From NCBI RefSeq assembly GCF_000213785.1, contig NC_015557.1, forward strand, positions 434,001 through 498,000: DNA of 64,000 nucleotides, given 5' to 3'. Below are positions 27,912 through 35,229 of this stretch, piece by piece; positions within the stretch are counted from its first letter, which is position 1, and the number at the start of each line of letters is the position of its first letter. This stretch comes from Hydrogenobaculum sp. 3684. Its GTDB lineage: Bacteria; Aquificota; Aquificia; Aquificales; Aquificaceae. The position numbers and the translations under genes were made by a program. The notes beneath the pieces are model-generated. The model saw only the letters and a list, made by a program, of their open reading frames with translations, did no database searches and was not told the origin of the DNA.

Positions 27912-28843
27912 AAAATAGTATCTCTTTTGATCCTTGGATCATTGATAAATAATAATACATCGGCTATAATGTTACCAAGTATAAGCATTATACTTCCAAC
28001 GTAAAGGCTACCCATTACTAAAAATAGATCCTTTGATAATACAGCGTTTAGTATAAGAAGTCCCATGCCGGGCCAGTTGGTAACTATTTCCACCAAGGCA
28101 GCTCCAGATATCAAAGATGATAACTCGTATCCAAGAAGTACTATAAAAGGTGGCATTGCATTCCTCAAAACATGCCATACAACAACACTCTTATTAACTT
28201 TTGAAGCTTTTAAGAAAATATATATAGGACTATTTAATATCTCAATCACATTTGCTCTTACAAGCCTTGATAGTCCACCAAAAGAAGAGAGAACAAGAGC
28301 GCTTACTGGTAGCACAAGATGCTTTATGTTGACACCGCTTAACATATCGGATATATTGATCAAATGCGTTTGATAAAAAAACATCATAATTAAAAACCCC
28401 ATCACAAAAGATGGAATAGACATTGATATATAAGCTAGACCTTGTAAAAATTTATCTAATTTTGTATCTTTTTTAAAAGCCGATAAAACACCGATAAAAA
28501 AGGCTAAACTCCAAGATAAAAAAGCCGATGGTACAGATACCATCAGGGTATTTGGTATGCGTTCTAAAATAAGTTTTTTTACACTTTCGTTGTACTCTAT
28601 AGAATAACCTAAATTGAACCTCAAAGCATTAGAAAGCCAATCTATGTATCTTATTAAAAGCGGTTTATCAAGACCGTAAAAAGCCTCAAGCTGTTTTATA
28701 GTCTCTTTGGATACACTTGGGTTTAGTTTAAGCTGATCAAAAAATCCCCCTGGTGCAAAGTTGATGGCTAAAAATGATAGAAAACTTATAGTCAAAACTA
28801 CAAAAATACCCTGCAAAATTCTTATACTTAAGAATCTAAGCAT
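27908..28843 (-). CDS. DppB/OppB-type ABC transporter permease
   Basis: A 311-residue inner-membrane permease of the dipeptide/oligopeptide/nickel family. The N-terminal helix RILQGIFVVLTISFLSFLAINFAPG is typical, as are LGYSIEYNESVKKLILERIPNTL, the EAA loop region with LVRANVIEILNSPIYIFLKASKVNKSVVVWHVLRNAMPP, and EIVTNWPGMGLLILNAVLSKDLFLVMG. No solute-binding protein, second permease or ATPase is adjacent, so the system must be completed elsewhere. It starts in the stop codon of polA (TAATG), giving an unusual permease-polA-permease operon. Substrate unknown. Confidence 0.88.
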   Translation of the reverse strand: MLRFLSIRILQGIFVVLTISFLSFLAINFAPGGFFDQLKLNPSVSKETIKQLEAFYGLDKPLLIRYIDWLSNALRFNLGYSIEYNESVKKLILERIPNTLMVSVPSAFLSWSLAFFIGVLSAFKKDTKLDKFLQGLAYISMSIPSFVMGFLIMMFFYQTHLINISDMLSGVNIKHLVLPVSALVLSSFGGLSRLVRANVIEILNSPIYIFLKASKVNKSVVVWHVLRNAMPPFIVLLGYELSSLISGAALVEIVTNWPGMGLLILNAVLSKDLFLVMGSLYVGSIMLILGNIIADVLLFINDPRIKRDTIF

Positions 28844-30600
28844 TACTTTACCCAGCGATCGTTAATAACTATCTCCGCTTCTACTTTTACATTGTTAAGA
28901 AGTATAGAACCAGCTTTTATCATAGATTTCTCCAAAAGCTTAGATACTTCCTCTTTATAATTTTCTTTTGCTTCCACCACTATCTCATCGTGTACTAAGT
29001 TTACAACGTTTGCTACTTCGTGAAATATACTTGGAAAAGCTCTTTTAAGCTCTTGGGAGAAAATTAAGACTGAGAGCTTCAACAATTCTGCTCCAGTACC
29101 TTGTATTGGATAGTTAGCAGCATCGGTAAAAGTATAGGCTATCATAGGTTTTCCGCCAAGAGTTTTTACCCTGATTTCACCTTTTGCCTTCAACTCTTTT
29201 TTTATTCTTTCATGCCAAGCTTTTATCCCTTGGAATGTAGAAAAAAACACTTCCCTAAATCTCTTGGCTTCTTCTATAGACATATCAACCCCGTAAGAGT
29301 TTCTTGCATACAAAGAAAGAGATTTTTCTGATATGCCGTATATAAGACCAAAATTTGCCGCTTTTGCCCTTTGTCTTTCTTCTTTTGTAATATCTTCCAA
29401 AGATTTACCAGTAATTAAGGAGGCTGTGAATTTGTGAAGATCCTCTCCTTTGTTTATTATATCTATCATTATCTCGTCTTTAACATACTCTGCCGCTATT
29501 CTTAGTTCTATTTGTGAGAAATCAGCTATTACAAACACGTATCCATCTTTAGCTTTTAAAATACTTCTTAAATCTCTTGGTATGTTTTGAACGTTTGGTC
29601 TTGAAGAGGACATTCTTCCGGTAACGGCTCCTATTTGCCAAAACTCTGGATGTACGCGGTTGTTTTCGTTGTACTCTAAAATCTCCGATAGCTTTTCTTG
29701 CAACTTATGAAGCTTTCTAAACTCCAATACGCTACTTATCACATCTTTTGCTTTTTCGTTTTCGCTGTCAAGATACTCCGCCAACACACTATCATCTGTG
29801 ATTATATTGTCTTTATCAGTGCGAGGGAGCAAAATATTTAAATGATTTTCTAAAAATTCACCTACTTTTTTAGGGCTACTTATATCTATACGGTACTTTA
29901 TATAAAAGTTCATAGCAAGCTCTTGGGTTTTCCTTTGTAATTGTTTTTTCATGGCTTCTATTTCTTTTGTATCTATTCCTATCCCGGTGTGTTCAATTTT
30001 AGCAAGCTCCTGCACAAAGCCCATTTCTATTATAGCGTGCGCACTTTCCAATCCAAAAACCTTCGCCACTCTTGATTTTTGTAATATCTCAACGATAGTA
30101 GGTTCTTTGTTTAATTCATTTTTTAGCTTTTCGTATAAAAGCCTCAAAACCTCTACATCTTTTGCAGCATAAAAAATTTGACTTTCTGTAAGCTCTTTCG
30201 AAGACCAATTTGAAAACTGCTCTTTTTTGTCTATACTTTCACCTGTAAAATAATTGTAAACACTGGCCAGAGAAAATCTATTTAAACCTATCAACTGTGC
30301 TCCTATCATAGTATCAAACGTAGTATAAGGATGTATATCGTATTTCATAAGATACTTTAAATCATATTTTAAGTTGTGTCCTACCACACCCTTTTTAGCT
30401 ATTATATCTTTTATAAGTTCTGGAGCTCTTTTTACAAAAAAGAAATCTACCACATAAATAGGGCCATTCTCTAATCCTACTTGAAAAAGTCTTATATCTT
30501 TTGGCGTGGTTTCTGTGTCTATAAACCAAACATCACCAGAGGAAAGATAGTCTAAAGCTTTTATTAAAACAGGCTCTTTATCTACATAAACAAAATTCAT
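28843..30600 (-). CDS. polA: Family A DNA polymerase lacking the 5' nuclease domain
   Basis: DNA polymerase I-type enzyme of 585 residues instead of the usual about 900: the 5'-3' exonuclease domain is absent. The 3'-5' proofreading domain is intact, with FIDTET (D28, E30), VGHNLKYDLKYL and FYAAKDVEVL. The polymerase domain has motif A VIADFSQIELRIAAEY, the O-helix RQRAKAANFGLIYG and motif C LVHDEIVVEA. This compact form is known from Aquifex and relatives, where it groups with apicoplast and phage polymerases. Its neighbours are two permeases, with overlaps of 4 nt and 1 nt. Confidence 0.95.
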   Translation of the reverse strand: MNFVYVDKEPVLIKALDYLSSGDVWFIDTETTPKDIRLFQVGLENGPIYVVDFFFVKRAPELIKDIIAKKGVVGHNLKYDLKYLMKYDIHPYTTFDTMIGAQLIGLNRFSLASVYNYFTGESIDKKEQFSNWSSKELTESQIFYAAKDVEVLRLLYEKLKNELNKEPTIVEILQKSRVAKVFGLESAHAIIEMGFVQELAKIEHTGIGIDTKEIEAMKKQLQRKTQELAMNFYIKYRIDISSPKKVGEFLENHLNILLPRTDKDNIITDDSVLAEYLDSENEKAKDVISSVLEFRKLHKLQEKLSEILEYNENNRVHPEFWQIGAVTGRMSSSRPNVQNIPRDLRSILKAKDGYVFVIADFSQIELRIAAEYVKDEIMIDIINKGEDLHKFTASLITGKSLEDITKEERQRAKAANFGLIYGISEKSLSLYARNSYGVDMSIEEAKRFREVFFSTFQGIKAWHERIKKELKAKGEIRVKTLGGKPMIAYTFTDAANYPIQGTGAELLKLSVLIFSQELKRAFPSIFHEVANVVNLVHDEIVVEAKENYKEEVSKLLEKSMIKAGSILLNNVKVEAEIVINDRWVK

Positions 30601-31967
30601 CTGCTTAATTGGCTATGTTTGTATCCATAAAATATATATATTAAAAGCCCAACAAGACACCATACTAAAAATCTTATCCATGTTAACAAAGGTAATCCTG
30701 CCATAATAAGAAGAAGTGTAAACAAGTTTAATGGTAAAAGTATCTTAGCCATTGGCATTCTAAACTTTGGATTATAGTCCTTAGATTTTCTTAATAAAAC
30801 AACGCTGATACCTACCATAAAATAAGCAAACAATGTACCTATATTAACCATTTCTGCTAAATCCTTTAAAGGAAATAATCCAGCCGCTAAAGAAAGCACA
30901 AGTGCTCCTACTATAGTAGCTTTATGCGGAGTGCCAAATTTCGGATGAATGTCAGACAAAGACTCAAACAAAAGCCCGTCTCTTGAAAGAGCATAAATTA
31001 CCCGTGTAAACCCAAGCCCCATAACCATAATAACACTTGTAATGGTAATAACAGCACCTATTGATATGATGCTTGCTATAAAATGCATGTTTAACTTTTC
31101 CATAGCAAAAGCAATAGCATCTGGTACATTTAACTCTTTGTAGTTTACAACTCCTGTCAACGTAAAGCTAACTACAATGTAAAAAAACGTACTTAGCGAT
31201 AAAGAACCTATCAGACCAATTGGTAAATCCCTTTGAGGATTTTTGACTTCTTCAGCTACAGTAGAAACAGCGTCAAAACCAAGATAAGCAAATATTATAA
31301 GACCAGTGGCATGCCAAACACCAGATATACCATAAGGTAGAAAATCTTTATAGTTTTTAAAATCTATATGAGGCAGTGCAAACACCACAAATATAATAAG
31401 TACCAAAATTTTTAATACCACCACAAAAGAGCTTACAAAAGCACTTTCTTTTATTCCTAAAAGCAAAATAACAAACATAAAAAGTATTATCAAAAAAGCA
31501 CTTATATCTATATAAGTACCAGCGCTTGGATTGTAAGCCCCCGTTAATGCATGAGGCAGTGTTATACCAAAGCTATTTTTTAAGAAAGATCTAAAGTAAG
31601 AAGACCACCCAACAGCCACAGCGGCAGTGGATATGCCATATTCTAAAACAAGATTCCATCCTACAAGCCACGCTATTATCTCACCTAAAAAAGAGTAGGT
31701 ATAACTGTAAGCACTGCCTGAAACTGGTATAGCAGAACCAAGCTCAGCATAGGCAAAAGCGCTAATACCAAGTGAAATAGCCCCAAGTATAAAAGATAGC
31801 ACAATACCAGGACCTGCCATTGTAGCGGCAGCAATACCAGTAATAACAAATATACCAGCGCCTATTATAGCGCCTACACCCATTAAAACCAGCTCTGTGG
31901 CTTTAACTTCTCTTAGAAGTTTTTGCTCTTCAACATAATGCTTTTTTCTAAAAATATCTAAACTCAT
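30597..31967 (-). CDS. APC-family amino-acid permease (CAT/YfnA-like)
   Basis: A 456-residue, roughly 12-helix amino-acid transporter. After a short basic N-terminus it has LREVKATELVLMGVGAIIGAGIFVITG, the helix-1 motif of cationic amino-acid transporters, then AISAFAYAELGSAIPVSGSAYSYTY and FAYLGFDAVSTVAEEVKNPQRDLP. The ATG at 31967 is chosen because an extended -10 box TGGTATATT places +1 exactly on it; an in-frame codon 36 nt upstream would lie inside the promoter. It overlaps polA by 4 nt. The exact amino acid cannot be told. Confidence 0.9.
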   Translation of the reverse strand: MSLDIFRKKHYVEEQKLLREVKATELVLMGVGAIIGAGIFVITGIAAATMAGPGIVLSFILGAISLGISAFAYAELGSAIPVSGSAYSYTYSFLGEIIAWLVGWNLVLEYGISTAAVAVGWSSYFRSFLKNSFGITLPHALTGAYNPSAGTYIDISAFLIILFMFVILLLGIKESAFVSSFVVVLKILVLIIFVVFALPHIDFKNYKDFLPYGISGVWHATGLIIFAYLGFDAVSTVAEEVKNPQRDLPIGLIGSLSLSTFFYIVVSFTLTGVVNYKELNVPDAIAFAMEKLNMHFIASIISIGAVITITSVIMVMGLGFTRVIYALSRDGLLFESLSDIHPKFGTPHKATIVGALVLSLAAGLFPLKDLAEMVNIGTLFAYFMVGISVVLLRKSKDYNPKFRMPMAKILLPLNLFTLLLIMAGLPLLTWIRFLVWCLVGLLIYIFYGYKHSQLSR

Positions 31968-31973
31968 ATATAA

Positions 31974-31982
31974 AATATACCA
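31974..31982 (-). promoter_or_regulatory. Extended -10 of the permease-polA operon, leaderless
   Basis: Minus-strand TGGTATATT; +1 predicted at the A of the ATG (31967). It shares the 66-bp divergent gap with the aldehyde dehydrogenase promoter, whose -35 occupies the position where this promoter's -35 would lie. Confidence 0.66.
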
Positions 31983-31996
31983 TAAGTCTTTTAGCA

Positions 31997-32025
31997 TTGA
32001 CAAAAACCAATAGAAAATTTATAAT
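31997..32025 (+). promoter_or_regulatory. Perfect consensus promoter of the aldehyde dehydrogenase gene
   Basis: TTGACA (31997-32002), 17-bp spacer, TATAAT (32020-32025). The predicted +1 is 2 nt before the ATG at 32034, so the mRNA is practically leaderless. It is the strongest promoter seen in the window. Confidence 0.85.
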
Positions 32026-32033
32026 GTAAACCT

Positions 32034-33467
32034 ATGATAGTAAAAAAACCCATTTTAGGCGGGGAATTTATACAAACAGATGTAGTTTTGGACGTAATAT
32101 ATCCATACGATAATACAAAAGTAGGAGAATCTTACGTTGTTAACGATTCTTATGTAGAAAAAGCTATAGAAAAAGCAAAAGTTGGACTTAAAAAACTATC
32201 AAGTTTAAGCGCTTTTGAAAAATATGAAATACTTTACAAAACTTCTGAGCTTTTAAGAAAAAACAAAGAAGAAATAGCAAGGGCCATCGTATACGAAGTA
32301 GGAAAAACCATAAAAGAGGCAAGGATAGAAGTAGATAGAGCTATAGAAACCTTCAGATTTTCAGCGGAGGAGGCAAAAAGAATATATGGTAAGACGTATC
32401 CAGTGGATGCACATCCAAATGGCAAATCAAAATTTGGATTTTACATAAGAGTACCTGCTGGTATAGTGGTGGCTATATCACCTTTTAACTTCCCTTTAAA
32501 TTTAACAGCCCATAAAGTAGGTCCAGCTACAGCTGCTGGATGCCCTGTCATAGTAAAACCTTCCGAAAAAACACCTTTGAGCCCAATTATAATGGGTGAG
32601 CTTCTTCTTGAAGCAGGATTACCAAAAGAAGCCATATCTGTTTTACCAGGCTATGGAGATTTAGGAAAAGCTCTCACCACACATAAAGATGTAAGGGTGG
32701 TATCTTTTACAGGAAGCAAAATGGTGGGAGAGCTTATAGCAAAACAAGCAGGTATTAAAAAACTTGTTTTAGAGCTTGGTTCTAACTCAGCTCTGGTGGT
32801 CCATAAAGATGGAGATCTAGAAAAAGCAGCTATAAAAGCAGTTCAGGGCGGTTTTTCAATGGCTGGGCAAGTGTGCATATCCATTCAAAGAATCTTTGTA
32901 CACGAAGATGTTTTAGAACCATTTTTAAGGCTTTTAGAAGAAAAAATATCAAATATAAAGATAGGAGATCCCATGGATGAGGAAGTAGATATGGGACCTA
33001 TGATAGATAAAAATCAAGTGGAAAAGGTAAAACAGTGGATAAAAGAAGCCGTGGGAAAAGGTGCAAAAGTAGTGCAAAAAGCAAAAAACATAGAAAATAT
33101 AAAAGGTACAAACTATCTTTTACCAACGCTTCTTTTAGATGTGGATAAAGATAGTACAATATTTAAAGAAGAAGCTTTCGCACCAGTGGTAAATATAAAC
33201 AGATACAAAGATATAGACGAGGTGATAAGCATAATAAACGAAGGGGATTACGGCTTACAAATAGGGGTTTATACAAAGGATATAAATGTAGCTATGGAGT
33301 TTGTGAGAAAGTGTGAAGTAGGAGGCGTAAACATAAACGAAGGTCCAAACTTTAGGGTAGATCACATGCCATACGGGGGTTTTAAATTTTCTGGCATAGG
33401 AAGAGAAGGACCTTCATTTGCTGTAGAAGATTATACTGAGATAAAAAATGTTTTAATATCAATCTAA
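32034..33467 (+). CDS. Aldehyde dehydrogenase (lactaldehyde/GapN-like)
   Basis: NAD(P)-dependent aldehyde dehydrogenase superfamily, 477 residues. The N-terminal cofactor region is [35 protein letters not shown]. Then come [16 protein letters not shown], the catalytic Glu in [15 protein letters not shown] and the catalytic Cys in [14 protein letters not shown]. The C-terminal EEAFAPVV and [30 protein letters not shown] resemble lactaldehyde dehydrogenase (MJ1411 type) and non-phosphorylating GAPDH. The substrate is not determined. It is strongly promoted and divergent from the permease operon; its 3' end overlaps hemB convergently by 9 nt. Confidence 0.85.
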   Translation: MIVKKPILGGEFIQTDVVLDVIYPYDNTKVGESYVVNDSYVEKAIEKAKVGLKKLSSLSAFEKYEILYKTSELLRKNKEEIARAIVYEVGKTIKEARIEVDRAIETFRFSAEEAKRIYGKTYPVDAHPNGKSKFGFYIRVPAGIVVAISPFNFPLNLTAHKVGPATAAGCPVIVKPSEKTPLSPIIMGELLLEAGLPKEAISVLPGYGDLGKALTTHKDVRVVSFTGSKMVGELIAKQAGIKKLVLELGSNSALVVHKDGDLEKAAIKAVQGGFSMAGQVCISIQRIFVHEDVLEPFLRLLEEKISNIKIGDPMDEEVDMGPMIDKNQVEKVKQWIKEAVGKGAKVVQKAKNIENIKGTNYLLPTLLLDVDKDSTIFKEEAFAPVVNINRYKDIDEVISIINEGDYGLQIGVYTKDINVAMEFVRKCEVGGVNINEGPNFRVDHMPYGGFKFSGIGREGPSFAVEDYTEIKNVLISI

Positions 33468-34427
33468 AAACTTTTGAAGAGCAAACTCTTTGGCAAAGTA
33501 TGTTATGATAATATCAGCTCCGGCTCTTTTTATTGATAAAAGCGTTTCATTCATCACATCTACGCCGTTTATGTAACCAAGTTTATGAGCTGCTTTTATC
33601 ATAGAGTATTCACCGCTTACGTTGTAAGCAGCTATTGGTATATTGTAGCGCTCTTTTGCAATATGTATTATATCAAGATAAGCTAAGGCTGGTTTTACCA
33701 TTATAATATCTGCCCCTTGCTCAAAGTCTAAGTCCATTTCTATGATAGCTTCTCTTTTGTTGGCAGGGTCCATCTGATAAGTTCTTCTATCACCAAAAGA
33801 CGGTGCAGAATCTGCGGCATCCCTGAAAGGTCCATAAAACTTAGATGCGTATTTAGCGGAGTAAGCCATAATAGGTATTTTATAAAAACCTGCACTATCA
33901 AGAGCCTCTCTTATAGCAGATATCATATTATCCATCATACCAGAAGGTGCTACCATATCTGCTCCATGTTTTGCATGAGAAACCACTTGTTTTTTCAGAT
34001 TTTCTAACGTCAAATCGTTATCTACGTCGTTGTTTAATATAACACCACAATGTCCATGGGAAGTATATTCGCAAAAGCATACATCGGTTATTAGGTATGC
34101 TTCTGGGTACTTTTGTTTTATAGCTTCTAAAGACCGTTGTATGATACCGCTATCACACCACGTATCTCTACCTTCTTCATCTTTTTTCTCTGGTATACCA
34201 AAAAGTATAAAAGCTTTTATACCAATATCAAGGCATTCTTTTATCTCTTCCAACACTTTGTCTATAGAAAACCTATAAACTCCCGGCATAGAAGAAATAG
34301 GCTCTTTTATATTCTCTCCGTATGTTATAAAAAGAGGATACACCAAATCTGATAAATCTATGCTTGTCTCTCTTACAAGCGTTCTTATGGTCTCATTTGC
34401 CCTTAATCTTCTTGGTCTTCTATTCAT
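33459..34427 (-). CDS. hemB: Delta-aminolevulinic acid dehydratase (porphobilinogen synthase), zinc type
   Basis: Condenses two 5-aminolevulinate molecules to porphobilinogen in haem synthesis. The 322-residue protein carries the three-Cys zinc site in [15 protein letters not shown], the first Schiff-base region [18 protein letters not shown], and the second active-site lysine in [13 protein letters not shown]. The N-terminal [19 protein letters not shown] is the usual arm. A TATAAT box places transcription start exactly at the ATG, so no leader is expected. It ends convergently with the aldehyde dehydrogenase gene. Confidence 0.95.
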   Translation of the reverse strand: MNRRPRRLRANETIRTLVRETSIDLSDLVYPLFITYGENIKEPISSMPGVYRFSIDKVLEEIKECLDIGIKAFILFGIPEKKDEEGRDTWCDSGIIQRSLEAIKQKYPEAYLITDVCFCEYTSHGHCGVILNNDVDNDLTLENLKKQVVSHAKHGADMVAPSGMMDNMISAIREALDSAGFYKIPIMAYSAKYASKFYGPFRDAADSAPSFGDRRTYQMDPANKREAIIEMDLDFEQGADIIMVKPALAYLDIIHIAKERYNIPIAAYNVSGEYSMIKAAHKLGYINGVDVMNETLLSIKRAGADIIITYFAKEFALQKFLD

Positions 34428-34433
34428 ACATTT

Positions 34434-34439
34434 ATTATA
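34434..34439 (-). promoter_or_regulatory. -10 box of hemB, leaderless
   Basis: Minus-strand TATAAT with +1 predicted on the A of the ATG (34427). A second TATAAT lies 8 nt further upstream. Confidence 0.66.
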
Positions 34440-34497
34440 ATATTATACCAGGCACTTGAAAATGTCTATTTGTCATATATATTTTTAGGAGGTGTCT

Positions 34498-35229
34498 ATG
34501 GTTTACTTGGCTATTGTTTTGATGGGCGCATTGCCTTATTATATACTTTTTAAAAGCCCAAAACCAAGAAATGCACTTATTATATTTTCTATATCAGCTA
34601 TTGGATTTTTAATATACACACTATTCCCTTACTTACCAAAAAGCTCTTACAATATAATACTTGAAGCAGCGGCTTTTGCTACATCTTTACTGACATTTTA
34701 TCTGTCTTATAAAACCACAAATCTTACAAGGTTAAGTTATTATTTTTTATTTCTAAACGCAGTCTCGGTGTTTGTGCTACCAAGTCATATTTTTAACGTG
34801 TATTACTTATCCGTTTTAGGAAGTGCGTTCTTACTCTATACGATATCCATAAAGTACATAGAGATATTTGAAAGTGCAAATTTTTACAATGTAAAGGGCC
34901 TTGCCTTAAAATCTCCAAAGTTGGCTCTTATGTTAAGATTAACGCTTATGGCTTTGGGACTTTATCCACCTTTTTCAAACTTCTTTTCGTTGTTTTTGGG
35001 TATTTTAAAAGAAAGTGCTAACACTGTAAATTATATAATATTTAGCTGGATATTCTTTGCAAACTTTTTTATGGCTTTTAGGATAATGAAAAATACCATC
35101 TTTGGAGCACCTAATGAAAACATCGTCTACAAAGATATATCTGGTAAGACTGCTATAGCTATGACATTTTTGCTTTTGGTGCTCGCTTTAGTTGGGTTTT
35201 CTAATCTTTTGGAGGCTTTAACATGGTAA
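34498..35229 (+). CDS. Short DabB-like (NuoL/MrpD-related) membrane subunit
   Basis: A 243-residue membrane protein with about eight hydrophobic helices, directly before dabA and overlapping it by 7 nt. In known DAB inorganic-carbon pumps the partner DabB is a NuoL/MrpD-type antiporter subunit of about 500 residues. Here only a reduced form is seen, with LTLMALGLYPPFSNFFSLFLGIL recalling the antiporter-family G(L/I)PPFSGFFSK segment. A 14-helix antiporter core is not present. ATG 34498 is chosen because AGGAGG (34487-34492) precedes it. The role as the ion-coupling partner of DabA is inferred from context. Confidence 0.6.
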   Translation: MVYLAIVLMGALPYYILFKSPKPRNALIIFSISAIGFLIYTLFPYLPKSSYNIILEAAAFATSLLTFYLSYKTTNLTRLSYYFLFLNAVSVFVLPSHIFNVYYLSVLGSAFLLYTISIKYIEIFESANFYNVKGLALKSPKLALMLRLTLMALGLYPPFSNFFSLFLGILKESANTVNYIIFSWIFFANFFMAFRIMKNTIFGAPNENIVYKDISGKTAIAMTFLLLVLALVGFSNLLEALTW

